A DNA stretch of 64,000 nucleotides from Lysobacter sp. (GTDB lineage Bacteria; Pseudomonadota; Gammaproteobacteria; Xanthomonadales; Xanthomonadaceae), in the NCBI GenBank assembly GCA_019634715.1, contig JAHCAU010000010.1:62001-126000 (forward strand), read 5' to 3'. Below are positions 20,319-29,079 of this stretch, piece by piece. Position 1 is the first letter of the stretch; every line of letters begins with the position of its first letter. Under the pieces are notes generated by a model. It searched no databases, was not told the DNA's origin, and saw only the letters and a list, made by a program, of their open reading frames with translations. The position numbers and the translations under genes are program-made.

Positions 20319-20834
20319 ATGCTTCCAGGTCCGTTCCCATGCGACGCCGCCATCGAGCGCATCCACTACGGCCAGTGGATCGGTCGGCTCTGGCGCATCT
20401 CGCCCGTCAGCGACTGGCGCAAGGCTGCGCATCGCCCCCGCGCCGCGCGCTGGCATACGCAAGGCCCGGATGTGCTCTACACGTCGGCCTGCGAGACCCT
20501 GGCGGCGCTGGAAGCGCTGGCGCACCTGGACGAGAATCCGAAGCCGCATCGGCTGCTCTCGCTCGATTTTCCGGGTGGGGCGACATTGCGGGTCATCGAC
20601 CCCGCCACCCTGCCGAAGGACTGGAAACGCGACATGGCGGCGACGCGCGCCATCGGCGATGCCTGGCTGCGGTCCGGGGCGAGCGATCTGCTGTGGGTGC
20701 CATCCGTCCACGCGCAGCGGACGGGGAATGTGCTGGTGAATCCTGCGGCGCTGGACGACGCGTCGTCCGGGAAGATGCCGGTGGCCATCGACCATGGACT
20801 GTTCCGCTTCAGTCCACGCCTGAGAAGGCGATGA
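20319..20834 (+). CDS. RES-domain protein (second copy)
   Basis: This 171-residue RES-domain protein is distantly related to the one at 15416 and lacks the N-terminal extension. The Arg motif (RLWRISPVS), the WHTQGPDVLYTSACETLAAL helix with Glu, and the Ser-Asn motif (LWVPSVHAQRTGNVLVNPAA) are all present, so the NAD-binding active site looks intact. The start has a near-perfect AAGGAGGAG ribosome binding site. It appears monocistronic with a strong hairpin downstream. No adjacent antitoxin gene was found, so a simple toxin-antitoxin pair is not evident. Confidence 0.8.
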   Translation: MLPGPFPCDAAIERIHYGQWIGRLWRISPVSDWRKAAHRPRAARWHTQGPDVLYTSACETLAALEALAHLDENPKPHRLLSLDFPGGATLRVIDPATLPKDWKRDMAATRAIGDAWLRSGASDLLWVPSVHAQRTGNVLVNPAALDDASSGKMPVAIDHGLFRFSPRLRRR

Positions 20835-20850
20835 GGCCTGCGATCAATCC

Positions 20851-20897
20851 GAAGCAGTGCCTGCCCGATGCGATGTGGGCGGGGCAGGCACTGCTTC
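20851..20897. terminator. Bidirectional hairpin between convergent genes
   Basis: A perfect 16-bp stem (GAAGCAGTGCCTGCCC and complement) with a 15-base loop lies between the RES gene and the convergent GlsB-like gene. There is no T tract, but the position fits a shared terminator. Confidence 0.65.
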
Positions 20898-20933
20898 GGC
20901 CGGACGCGGTGACGATGCGGTCCCGCTGCGCGC

Positions 20934-21200
20934 TTATCTGGCGCGACCGCGCGTGAACAGGTTGACGATGGCCAGCAGCAGGATCGCGCCCACGAGCGAG
21001 ACCAGGAAGCTGGCGACGCTCAGGCCCTGGTTGATCGTGCCGGTGCCGAACAGGGGCGCGATCAGCCAGCCTGCGAGCACGGCGCCGACGATGCCGACGA
21101 TGATGTTGAGGAAGATGCCCTGCTGTGCATCCCGACGCATGATGATGCTCGCCAGCCAGCCCACGATGCCGCCGATGACGAGCCACATGATGATGCCCAT
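20934..21200 (-). CDS. GlsB/YeaQ/YmgE-family small membrane protein
   Basis: This 88-residue protein of the transglycosylase-associated (GlsB/YeaQ/YmgE) stress family has three membrane segments: MWLVIGGIVGWLASIIM, FLNIIVGIVGAVLAGWLI and FLVSLVGAILLLAIVNLF, the last followed by a basic tail. Characteristic G-rich motifs GGIVGWLAS and NIIVGIVGA are present. Its role is unknown, but homologues are induced by envelope or acid stress. A sigma-54 promoter lies about 70 bases upstream. Confidence 0.9.
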   Translation of the reverse strand: MGIIMWLVIGGIVGWLASIIMRRDAQQGIFLNIIVGIVGAVLAGWLIAPLFGTGTINQGLSVASFLVSLVGAILLLAIVNLFTRGRAR

Positions 21201-21267
21201 GGTGATTCTCCGTAGAGGGGGGAATAGCCGGCCACGGATGGTCGAAGCGCCGGCAATGTTTCAGGTA

Positions 21268-21282
21268 GCAAGATGCGTGCCG
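21268..21282 (-). promoter_or_regulatory. Sigma-54 promoter of the GlsB-like gene
   Basis: On the minus strand: CGGCACG-CATC-TTGC followed by T. It matches the consensus except for C at the first position. Confidence 0.7.
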
Positions 21283-21369
21283 CCCGGCGCATGCGCGTGC
21301 CGATGACCACGCGCACGATGCCGCATCGGGCGGGATGTGCCTGGTCTGCAGGAATTGCATGGCCCGGCA

Positions 21370-22596
21370 TCATCGGCATGCCTGCATGCGCGCGAAGCCG
21401 AACAGCGAGGCGAGGGGGTGTTCGCGTCCGTCGATCAGGTCCGCGATGAGGCGCGCACCGATCCATGCGAAGGCGATGCCGTTGCCGCCACAGGGCATGG
21501 CGTAGTGGACCCGGTTTCCAGTGAGCGCATGCGGACCGAAGTAGGGCAGGCGATCGGGCGTTTCCGCGAACGTGCCTGCCCAGGCGAAGGCCGCATCCAG
21601 GCGCAGGTCGGGAAAGCGTCGATGGGCACTGCGCAACAGGCGCTCCGCCTTGACGGCGACGCGCGCATCGCGACGCGCCGGAACATCGGTGTCGTCGTCC
21701 TCGCCGCCGATCATCAGGCGTCCGTCGCCGGTCGCCCGCATGTACAGGCAGGGACGGGCGGTTTCGCAGATCAGGAGGTTGCGGACCGCATCGAGCACGC
21801 GGAGGCCTGCGGCATCGTCGATCGGATTGGTGACCAGGGCGTAGGTGCTGCGATTGCGCGCGACCGGCGCGGGCAGCAGGCATTGCGCCGCATGGCTGGT
21901 CGCGACCACCACGTGTCGCGCTTCGATCCGCAGCCGGTTCGACGTATCGAGACGCACGCCGCGCGCGCCGACCCGCAGTCGTGCGACCCGGGTGCGCGCA
22001 TGCACGCGCGCACCGGCGCCGCAAGCCGCCGCGAGCAGGTCATGGGTCGCGCGATAGGGATCGATGAGGGCGGCCGGTCTGCCCAGGACCGCGCAGCGCG
22101 CACGCAGGCCGTAGCATGCCTGCAGATCGTCCTTGTTCACCCAGTCGACATCCAGCCCCATCCATCGTCTGAACTCGTAGTCGCGCCTGAGTTTCTCGCA
22201 CTCGGACCCGCGCCGGCCGAAATACAGGCTCGCGGCATCGTGTCCGGTTTCCGGCGCCGGGAATCTCGCGGCGATGGCGCTCACCGCATCGGCGCAAGCG
22301 CGATAGGCGCGCACTGCCGACTCATGGCCGTGGATCTTCGCCAGGTCGATGAGGTCGGTGTCGAGTGCGCCCTGCACGAGGGCCGCGGACGCGGCCGTGC
22401 TGCCCCATCCCGCTTCGCAGGCGTCGAGGACGACGACCTCGTATCCACGACGCGTGAGTTCATCGGCGACCAGCGCGCCGGTGATGCCTGCACCGACGAC
22501 GGCGACATCGCAACGGGCGTTCGTGCCCAGGCGCCTGAAGTGTCTGAGCAGGCCATTCTTGACGGTCCAGTAGGGCGTTCCGCTCTTGACGTCCAT
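21370..22596 (-). CDS. FAD-dependent oxidoreductase (DAO family)
   Basis: This 408-residue flavoprotein of the D-amino-acid oxidase/glycine oxidase superfamily has the FAD-binding motif DVAVVGAGITGALVADEL near residue 30, followed by VVVLDACEAGWGSTAASA. C-terminal RLPYFGPH and YAMPCGGNGIAFAWIGARL are typical of the group. The substrate cannot be deduced. No sigma-54 element lies directly upstream; the gene may be read through from the lipoprotein gene at 22722, about 125 bases away on the same strand. Confidence 0.88.
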   Translation of the reverse strand: MDVKSGTPYWTVKNGLLRHFRRLGTNARCDVAVVGAGITGALVADELTRRGYEVVVLDACEAGWGSTAASAALVQGALDTDLIDLAKIHGHESAVRAYRACADAVSAIAARFPAPETGHDAASLYFGRRGSECEKLRRDYEFRRWMGLDVDWVNKDDLQACYGLRARCAVLGRPAALIDPYRATHDLLAAACGAGARVHARTRVARLRVGARGVRLDTSNRLRIEARHVVVATSHAAQCLLPAPVARNRSTYALVTNPIDDAAGLRVLDAVRNLLICETARPCLYMRATGDGRLMIGGEDDDTDVPARRDARVAVKAERLLRSAHRRFPDLRLDAAFAWAGTFAETPDRLPYFGPHALTGNRVHYAMPCGGNGIAFAWIGARLIADLIDGREHPLASLFGFARMQACR

Positions 22597-22721
22597 GGCG
22601 ATGTTCGCTCATGCGGCCATCCTTCGCACGATGTGATCGATGCGAAGGTGGCCTGTGCGCTATGGGGGAAGATCGCCGGCGCTGCGGGGCCACCCGGGTG
22701 CGCACGACGCGATGCGGGGCG

Positions 22722-23180
22722 TCATGGCGTATTGCGTGTCCGGGTCGCACGCTCGTCGGCGGCATCCTTCAGCCGCTCGGCATCGGTCTTCGCCTTCTCG
22801 TAGGCGGCGTCCGCTGCCTCGTTGCAGGCGCCCTGCCGATCGGCAGGCAGGCCGTCGCACTTCTGCTTGGCGATGTCGCGGTCCGCTTCGGCCTTTTCCA
22901 TCGCCAGGTCATGCGCGGATTTTCCCGCGCTTTCGCGGGCATCGGCGATGGCTTCCCGGCGTTCGGACGCATCGTCCGCATCGCGGATGTTCGCCGCCGC
23001 ATCGGCGGCGGCCTCGTTGGCGTCGCGCGCGGCATCGGCGATCTCTTCGCGACCTTCCGCTGCCGCGGCCGAAACGTCGCGTGCGGTCTCGTCCGGATCT
23101 TCCTGCCTGTTGCAGGCCGTGCAAAGCAGGGTGCCCGCGATCAGCAGCGACATACCTTCAAGGATGCGTGTCCTGTTCAT
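22722..23180 (-). CDS. Putative lipoprotein with alanine-rich coiled-coil domain
   Basis: This 152-residue protein starts with a signal sequence and a possible lipobox (LLIAGTLLCTAC; the -3 residue is unusual). A long alanine/aspartate/glutamate-rich helical region (AADAAANIRDADDASE) suggests a coiled coil, and GLPADRQGACNEAADAAYEKA supplies two cysteines with the preceding one. I do not recognise a named family. The start at 23180 was chosen for the signal sequence; the frame is open far upstream as antisense to the next genes. A weak sigma-54-like element is 47 bases upstream. Confidence 0.7.
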   Translation of the reverse strand: MNRTRILEGMSLLIAGTLLCTACNRQEDPDETARDVSAAAAEGREEIADAARDANEAAADAAANIRDADDASERREAIADARESAGKSAHDLAMEKAEADRDIAKQKCDGLPADRQGACNEAADAAYEKAKTDAERLKDAADERATRTRNTP

Positions 23181-23226
23181 GTCCTCTCCGACTGAAGTCG
23201 AGCGACATCGCTCGAACGGAAACGCA

Positions 23227-23241
23227 TCAAGAATCATGCCA
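23227..23241 (-). promoter_or_regulatory. Candidate sigma-54 promoter of the lipoprotein gene (weaker)
   Basis: On the minus strand: TGGCATG-ATTC-TTGA. The -24 box is perfect, but the invariant GC of the -12 box reads GA, so activity is doubtful. Confidence 0.35.
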
Positions 23242-23427
23242 GACAGGACGCGCGTCGATTCCGCAGGCGGAAACCCGGCCGGGGACGGATCGAGACGATC
23301 TTCCGGCCAAAGAATTGCTGAGCGACGGAAATTTTTTCCGACCCGCGTGAACGTGCAGTGCGCCGTCGGTTCCCGCATTCCTTCGCAGAAGCCCTTGGAA
23401 CACGGCTCAACACGTCGACGCGACGCG

Positions 23428-23442
23428 TGGCATGTTCCTTGC
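23428..23442 (+). promoter_or_regulatory. Sigma-54 promoter of the DUF4142-catalase unit
   Basis: TGGCATG-TTCC-TTGC, a full match. It lies immediately before a block of 16-base tandem repeats that would form the start of the 5' untranslated region. Confidence 0.75.
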
Positions 23443-23444
23443 GG

Positions 23445-23540
23445 TGCTCCATCCCCGCAGAGCTCCATCCCCGCAGTGTTCCATCCCCGCAGCGTTCCCT
23501 GCCTCGCGGCATTCCATCGCTGCCGTATTCCATGCGATCC
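23445..23540 (+). repeat. Six 16-base tandem repeats in a 5' untranslated region
   Basis: Six consecutive 16-base units. The first three are nearly identical (consensus TGCTCCATCCCCGCAG); the next three are degenerate but keep a TTCC core at the same phase. They begin 3 bases after the -12 element of the sigma-54 promoter and end 63 bases before the DUF4142 ATG. Confidence 0.75.
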
Positions 23541-23603
23541 GTCTCCGATCCGCATTCGCGTCGCTGACGTCGCCATGTCTCCCATCGTTCGAGGAAAAGC
23601 CAC

Positions 23604-24263
23604 ATGAGCACACGCAACCGAGCCCCCCTGTTCTTCGTCATCGCGATGCTTGCGATCAGCGGCTGTCGCGACGACATGCAGCCCGATGATGTCGGCGCGT
23701 CCGCGGCGAATGCACCGGACTCCACCCTGCCGCAGCCCGTGGATCCGGCGTCCGGCACGCTGCCGGGCGACCCGGCAGCGCCACCGGCCGCCGGGCAGGC
23801 GGATGCGGGCCATGCCGGCAGCGCGGCGCCTGGCAGCGAAGACGCCGATCGCGCGTTCGCACGGACCGCGCTCGCCAGCGGCCTGTCCGAAGTGAAGATT
23901 TCGCGTCTCGTCGAGGAACGTTCGCCGACCTCCGACGTGCGCACGCTCGCCAAGCGCATTGCCGACGATCACGAAGCCTTGAACGGCAAGCTGCGCGGCT
24001 TCGCCGGCCCGGATGCCGATGCCGTCGACACGGATGCCTCGGCGAAGGCGATGGGCGAATTGATCCGGTCGAGCCAGGGAACCGAACTCGATCGGGCTTA
24101 CCTCCAGCACATGGCCGATGGCCATGCGCGTTCCATCGCGCGCTATGAAGCCGCCACGAACACCGCGGGCGACGAAGCCCTGCGCACCCTCGCCAGGGAT
24201 GCCTTGCCCAAGCTGCGCGAGCACGCGAGCGCGGTGAATGCGCAGCTGTCGCGAGCGAAGTGA
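23604..24263 (+). CDS. DUF4142 lipoprotein
   Basis: This 219-residue protein has a signal sequence with lipobox AISGC, a proline/alanine-rich linker (about residues 30-75) and a C-terminal DUF4142 four-helix domain (FARTALASGLSEVKISRL through ALPKLREHASAVN). DUF4142 is ferritin-like in fold and its function is unknown; it is frequent in stress clusters. The sigma-54 promoter at 23428 and the tandem repeats precede it. A large catalase gene follows after 67 bases on the same strand, probably in the same transcript. Confidence 0.85.
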   Translation: MSTRNRAPLFFVIAMLAISGCRDDMQPDDVGASAANAPDSTLPQPVDPASGTLPGDPAAPPAAGQADAGHAGSAAPGSEDADRAFARTALASGLSEVKISRLVEERSPTSDVRTLAKRIADDHEALNGKLRGFAGPDADAVDTDASAKAMGELIRSSQGTELDRAYLQHMADGHARSIARYEAATNTAGDEALRTLARDALPKLREHASAVNAQLSRAK

Positions 24264-24330
24264 ACTCGGGCGCGACCGTGCCGTCCCATCGATGCCGCGT
24301 CCGCCGTGGCCATATCCATAAGGAAAGCTC

Positions 24331-26685
24331 ATGACATCGTCCAGACGCACGACACCGGAACATCCCGACGCGAGCCAGGACAAGGCGAATGGCCACGCCG
24401 GGCCGCAGGATCGGCAGAGGCAACTCCGCGAGGCGGACAGGGTCGCCGCGGAGTTCGACAACATCGAAGCGAAGGCGGCCGAATACCGCGCGGATCTCCA
24501 GCCGCCGCCGCAGGGTGCCAGCATTCCCATGTCGAGGACCGGCACCGCCAGCACGCTGTCCGAGGACCGGACGAACGCGAAGACCGGCCACGCGGCGACG
24601 GCCGGCCAGTGCCCGCAATCGGGCGTGCTGGCGACGATGCGCGCCGACGGCGACGAACGCGTGCTGACCACCAACCAGGGGGTGCCCATCGCCGACAACC
24701 AGAACTCCCTGAAGGCCGGGGCCTCCGGGCCGGCGCTGCTCAAGGACTTCATCCTCCGCGAGAAGATCACCCACTTCGACCATGAACGGATTCCCGAGCG
24801 CATCGTGCATGCGCGCGGTTCGGGCGCGCACGGCTTCTTCGAGTGCTACGAGTCGCTGGCGGACATCACCGCGGCCTCGATCTTCTCGGAAGCGTCGAAG
24901 ATCACCCCGGTGTTCGTGCGCTTTTCCACCGTGGCCGGCGAGCGCGGCTCGAAGGACACGGCGCGCGACGTGCGCGGGTTCGCGGTCAAGTTCTACACGG
25001 ACGAAGGCAACTGGGACCTGGTGGGCAACAACATCCCGGTGTTCTTCATCCAGGACGCGATGAAGTTCCCCGACCTCGTGCACGCGGTCAAGCCCGAGCC
25101 GCATCACGCGATGCCGCAGGCCGCATCCGCGCACGACACCTTCTGGGACTTCGTTTCGCTCATGCCCGAGTCCACGCACATGCTGATGTGGCTGATGTCG
25201 GACCGTGCGATCCCGCGCAGCTATCGCATGATGCAGGGTTTCGGCGTGCACACCTACCGTTTCGTCGCATCGGACGGCGCCAGCCACTTCGTGAAATTCC
25301 ACTGGACGCCGAGGATGGGCACGCACGCCCTGCTCTGGGACGAGGCGCTGAAGATCTCGGGCGTCGACCCGGACTACCACCGCCGCGACCTGTGGGAAGC
25401 GATCGAATCGGGCGAGTATCCCGAATGGGAGCTGGGCATCCAGCTGTTCTCGTCGGAACTGGCCGAGTCCTTCGATTTCGACGTGCTGGATTCGACCAAG
25501 CTGATTCCGGAGGAACTGGTGCCGGTGCGGCCCATCGGGCGGCTGGTCCTGGATCGCAATCCCGACAATTTCTTCGCCGAAACCGAGCAGGTCGCGTTCT
25601 GCGTGGCGCACGTGGTGCCCGGCATCGACTTCAGCAACGATCCGCTGCTCGCCGGGCGCATCCATTCCTACGTGGATACCCAGCTCCTGCGTCTGGGCGG
25701 CCCCAATTTCCACGAGATTCCGATCAACGCGCCGCTGGCGCCGGTGCACAACCACCAGCGCGACGGCATGCACCGGCAGGCGGTGCATCGTGGCCGCGTG
25801 TCGTACGAGCCGAACTCGCTGGGCGGCGGCTGTCCGTTCCAGGCGGGCGCGCAGGGCTTCGTCTCCTTTCCGGAGCCGGTCGAGGGCCACGAACTGCGCG
25901 TGAAGCCGCCGAAGTTCGCCGAACATTACCGCCAGGCCACGCTGTTCTACGAAAGCCAGACCGAAGTCGAGAAAGCCCATATCGCGGCCGCCTTCCGCTT
26001 CGAGCTGAGCAAGGTCACCGTACCGGCGATCCGCGAGAGAACGGTGTCGATGCTGCGCAATGCGTCCGAGGAACTGGCCCGGAAGGTCGCCGAGGGCCTG
26101 GGCATGGAAGCGTTGCCGCCGCCGATGGCGACGGTGTCCTCGTCGTCGCAGCACCGCGCGCCGCAACGTTCGCCGTCGCTGTCGATGATGGCGCGACCCG
26201 GTGACGGTGGCGTGCGCACGCGGCGCGTGGCGATCCTGGTCGCCGACGGCGTGGAGGTGGATTCGGTGGCACTGCTGCGCCAGGCGCTCGAAGGCGAGGG
26301 CGTCGTCGTCAAGCTGGTCGGCCCGAGGATCGGCACCATCGCCCGCGTCGCGCCTCCCGGCCTCACGGCCGACGCATCGCTGGAGTCGGAGCCTTCCGTG
26401 CTCTTCGACGGGATGATCGTCCCCGGCGGCGAGCGCTGCCTGCAGATTCTGATGGACGATGGACGCGCGCTGGAATTCGTGCGCGACCAGTTCCGCCACT
26501 GCAAGCCGATCCTCGCCCTCGGCGAGGCGCATCGCCTGCTGGCGCTCGCGGGCGTCCCGCTGGATCACGAGGACGGCGGCCTGCTGCGCGTGGAGGACAT
26601 GGACGAGGCCGTGCCCTTCCGCTTCATCGCAGCGCTCGCCGCGCATCGGCATCATGAGCGCGAAACCGATCCGCCGGTCGCCTGA
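24331..26685 (+). CDS. katE: Large-subunit monofunctional catalase (HPII type)
   Basis: This 784-residue clade-2 catalase detoxifies hydrogen peroxide. The extended N-terminus is disordered. The catalase core has the catalytic His in [14 protein letters not shown], Asn in [10 protein letters not shown], and the proximal heme ligand region [18 protein letters not shown] with its Tyr. The C-terminal ~150 residues form the flavodoxin/DJ-1-like domain of HPII ([25 protein letters not shown]). Length and domain order match E. coli KatE. It lies downstream of DUF4142 and is followed by a strong terminator shared with the convergent PQ-loop gene. Confidence 0.97.
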   Translation: MTSSRRTTPEHPDASQDKANGHAGPQDRQRQLREADRVAAEFDNIEAKAAEYRADLQPPPQGASIPMSRTGTASTLSEDRTNAKTGHAATAGQCPQSGVLATMRADGDERVLTTNQGVPIADNQNSLKAGASGPALLKDFILREKITHFDHERIPERIVHARGSGAHGFFECYESLADITAASIFSEASKITPVFVRFSTVAGERGSKDTARDVRGFAVKFYTDEGNWDLVGNNIPVFFIQDAMKFPDLVHAVKPEPHHAMPQAASAHDTFWDFVSLMPESTHMLMWLMSDRAIPRSYRMMQGFGVHTYRFVASDGASHFVKFHWTPRMGTHALLWDEALKISGVDPDYHRRDLWEAIESGEYPEWELGIQLFSSELAESFDFDVLDSTKLIPEELVPVRPIGRLVLDRNPDNFFAETEQVAFCVAHVVPGIDFSNDPLLAGRIHSYVDTQLLRLGGPNFHEIPINAPLAPVHNHQRDGMHRQAVHRGRVSYEPNSLGGGCPFQAGAQGFVSFPEPVEGHELRVKPPKFAEHYRQATLFYESQTEVEKAHIAAAFRFELSKVTVPAIRERTVSMLRNASEELARKVAEGLGMEALPPPMATVSSSSQHRAPQRSPSLSMMARPGDGGVRTRRVAILVADGVEVDSVALLRQALEGEGVVVKLVGPRIGTIARVAPPGLTADASLESEPSVLFDGMIVPGGERCLQILMDDGRALEFVRDQFRHCKPILALGEAHRLLALAGVPLDHEDGGLLRVEDMDEAVPFRFIAALAAHRHHERETDPPVA

Positions 26686-26691
26686 GGCGTT

Positions 26692-26733
26692 CGCACGGGG
26701 GCCGGCGGTCTGCGGACCGCCGGCACCCGTGCG
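26692..26733. terminator. Bidirectional terminator hairpin after katE
   Basis: A near-perfect stem (CGCACGGG then GCCGGCGGTC, with complement) of about 18 pairs with one G-A mismatch and a TGCG tetraloop sits exactly between the convergent katE and PQ-loop genes. Confidence 0.8.
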
Positions 26734-26737
26734 TGGC

Positions 26738-27052
26738 TCAGTTTTCCTGCCCGGACGGTTCGTCGCGCGCCGCGAGCCTGCGGTTGCGGCGATAGACGAG
26801 CTGTCCGATCAGGGCGGTCAGCAGGATGCAGGCGTTGGTGAAGATGAAGACCGTGTCGCCGACCAGGGCGCTGTAGGTCAGAAAGCCCAGGCTGGCCGCA
26901 CTTTGCCCGATGAACAGGCGTCGGGAGACGCCAGTCGTCGAGCGCGTGGTCCATTGTGTGCGGACCTGGCTGATGAGGGTGAGCAGCAGGACGATGGAGG
27001 CTGTCCAGCCGATCAGCGGCTTCACGATGGACATGTCGATGGCGTCGATCAT
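26738..27052 (-). CDS. SemiSWEET/PQ-loop-type small membrane protein
   Basis: This 104-residue protein has three membrane helices (KPLIGWTASIVLLLTLISQV, LFIGQSAASLGFLTYSALVG, VFIFTNACILLTALIGQLVY). Q and TTRSTTGVS after helix 1 resemble the MtN3/PQ-loop repeat of SemiSWEET-type transporters. Homologues dimerise and move sugars or other small solutes; the substrate here is unknown. Start choice is 27052 or an in-frame ATG 18 bases later. A sigma-54 element lies about 45 bases upstream. Confidence 0.75.
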   Translation of the reverse strand: MIDAIDMSIVKPLIGWTASIVLLLTLISQVRTQWTTRSTTGVSRRLFIGQSAASLGFLTYSALVGDTVFIFTNACILLTALIGQLVYRRNRRLAARDEPSGQEN

Positions 27053-27094
27053 GCGGATTCCCTTGCACTCGGAGAAGACATGACGATGGATGTA

Positions 27095-27109
27095 GCAACG
27101 AGCGCGCCA
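27095..27109 (-). promoter_or_regulatory. Sigma-54 promoter of the PQ-loop gene
   Basis: On the minus strand: TGGCGCG-CTCG-TTGC followed by T. There is one mismatch (G for A) in the -24 box. Confidence 0.65.
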
Positions 27110-27196
27110 TGAGCAGGCGCAGGGTGGACAACGGTGCAGCAGCACGGGGCAGACGAATCCTGGACCACTGAAGTCGAACGCATCGGGAGACATCGA

Positions 27197-28885
27197 ATGA
27201 ACGACAACGACGCCGCGCGCTCGATGCGCATTGCGGCTTTTCTCGCGAGGTACCGCAACGCCGGCATCTTTTCCGGCCTGGACACGACGCCAGGCGCTGC
27301 GTCCCCGGAGCTGGAAGCCACCGCCGATGCGGACGGGACGCCCGAGCAATTCGTGCACGACCTGGAAGCGATGGGTCCGGCCTTCGTCAAGATCGGGCAG
27401 GCGCTCTCGACCCGGCCCGACATGGTGCCGCCGGACTTCATGGCTGCGCTGGAGCGCATGCAGAGCGATGTCGCGCCGATTCCGTTCGAGCAGATACGTG
27501 CGCAGATCGAGTCCGAGCTGGGCGTTCGGGTCGGGCGGATGTTCGCGCACATCGAGCCGGAACCCATCGGCAGCGCCTCGCTCGCGCAGGTGCATCGCGC
27601 GACGCTCAGGGACGGGCGCGAGGTCGCGGTGAAGGTCCAGCGCCCCGACGTGGAGCAGCAGATCGCGCAGGATCTGGACATCCTCATGGGCATCGCCCGC
27701 GCCGCCGACCGCATCACGTCGGTCGGCCGCCGCGTGCATTTTTCCGAGTGGGTGCGCGAATTCCGGGTCATGCTGCTCGCGGAGCTCGATTACCGGGAGG
27801 AGGCCGACAACCTCGAGCGCTTCGCGCAGCACTTCGCCGACTATCCGCAGTTGTTCGTGCCGGTGCCGCTGCGCGATTTCTGCTCGCGACGGGTGCTGAC
27901 CATGTCCCTGGTCAGGGGCGTCCAGGTCCAGGACATCCCGGATGTGCGCCGCATCGAACAGGACATGACGGACCTGGCCGAAGCGCTGGTGCGCGGCTAT
28001 CTCGACCAGGTCTTCATCCACGGCGACATCCATGCCGACCCGCACCCGGGCAACCTGCTGCTGGCCGACGACGGCCGGCTCGCCATCCTCGACCTGGGCA
28101 TGGTGACCCACGTCGCCCCGCGTCGTCGCGGCGAACTGCTGCAACTGCTGCTGGCGGCGGTCGATGGCCGCGGCGAGGACGTGGCGGAGGCGGGCATCGG
28201 CATGGGCACCAGCCTGCCGGGCTTCGATGCGGCCGGCTACCGCCGCGAGGTCTCGCGCGTCATCGCGCGCTACCACGCCCATGGCGGATCGGAGACCTTC
28301 TCCGAAGGACGCATGTTCTTCGACATGGTGCGGATCGCGACGCAGCACGGCTTGCGCATGCCGCCGGAGCTGAGCGTGCTCGGCAAGACGCTGATGAACC
28401 TGGAGACGGTCGCGCTGACGCTCGAACCGACGCTCGATCGCAAGCGCGTCGTCGAGCGCCACCTCGAACGGGTGATCCTGACCCGCCTTCGCGGCACGTT
28501 CTCCGCGTCGCGCCTGGCGAACGATGCCCTGCAGATGCAGCGGCTCATGGAGGAATTGCCGGGCCAGGTGTCGAAGTGCCTGACGCTGCTGGCCGAGAAC
28601 CGGCTCAGCCTGCGCATCGCCGGACTCGAAGAGTCGCGGCTGATCGAGAACCTGCAGAAGATCGCCAACCGCATCAGCGCGGGCGTGGTCACCGCCTCGC
28701 TGGTGATCGCCTCGGCGATGCTGATGCGCGGCGATCGATCGATCGCCGGCACCGACTATTCGACGATCGTGATGCTGCTGTTCGCGGCCGCGGGGCTGAT
28801 CGGCGCCGGACTCGTGCTGAGCGCGCTGATCACCGACCGCCGGGCGGGCAAGCGGGGATCGTCCACGGCCGGGGAAGACCCATGA
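27197..28885 (+). CDS. ABC1/UbiB-family atypical kinase
   Basis: This 562-residue AarF/UbiB-like protein belongs to a family of atypical kinase-ATPases linked to ubiquinone biosynthesis and lipid homeostasis. The KxGQ signature is FVKIGQALSTRPD, the ATP-binding Lys is in VAVKVQRP, the catalytic-loop equivalent is IHGDIHADPHPGNLLL, and the metal-binding motif is AILDLGM. Two C-terminal membrane helices follow (AGVVTASLVIASAML, IVMLLFAAAGLIGAGLVL). ATG 27197 follows GGGAGA. It is unlikely to be the main ubiB because it sits in a stress island with no ubi genes. It is coupled to a short downstream frame. Confidence 0.9.
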   Translation: MNDNDAARSMRIAAFLARYRNAGIFSGLDTTPGAASPELEATADADGTPEQFVHDLEAMGPAFVKIGQALSTRPDMVPPDFMAALERMQSDVAPIPFEQIRAQIESELGVRVGRMFAHIEPEPIGSASLAQVHRATLRDGREVAVKVQRPDVEQQIAQDLDILMGIARAADRITSVGRRVHFSEWVREFRVMLLAELDYREEADNLERFAQHFADYPQLFVPVPLRDFCSRRVLTMSLVRGVQVQDIPDVRRIEQDMTDLAEALVRGYLDQVFIHGDIHADPHPGNLLLADDGRLAILDLGMVTHVAPRRRGELLQLLLAAVDGRGEDVAEAGIGMGTSLPGFDAAGYRREVSRVIARYHAHGGSETFSEGRMFFDMVRIATQHGLRMPPELSVLGKTLMNLETVALTLEPTLDRKRVVERHLERVILTRLRGTFSASRLANDALQMQRLMEELPGQVSKCLTLLAENRLSLRIAGLEESRLIENLQKIANRISAGVVTASLVIASAMLMRGDRSIAGTDYSTIVMLLFAAAGLIGAGLVLSALITDRRAGKRGSSTAGEDP

Positions 28886-29079
28886 ACGGGAAGCGTGGAT
28901 TCTTCCGCGACAACGGGCTTTCGCTGAGGTTGGGCGCCTTGTCCGTCGCCGGCCTCACCGGCCGCCAGGCGCCCGATCGCCGAGATGAAGCTCTATTCTC
29001 ACCGCGACCGGGTCCAGCGCATCACGGCCGCAGCACGACCTTGCGGCACTGGTCGATCTTCTCGTCGAACATGGCGTAG
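28882..29079 (+). pseudogene. Short frame coupled to UbiB, possible truncated DUF6766 gene
   Basis: A frame begins in an ATGA overlap with the UbiB stop and reads MNGKRGFFRDNGLSLRLGAL. This resembles the start of DUF6766 membrane proteins (FxRDNGLS followed by a hydrophobic helix), but the helix is broken and the frame soon runs into the 3' end of the convergent dehydrogenase gene. It looks like the 5' remnant of a degraded gene. The family suggestion rests on about 15 residues only. Confidence 0.25.
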
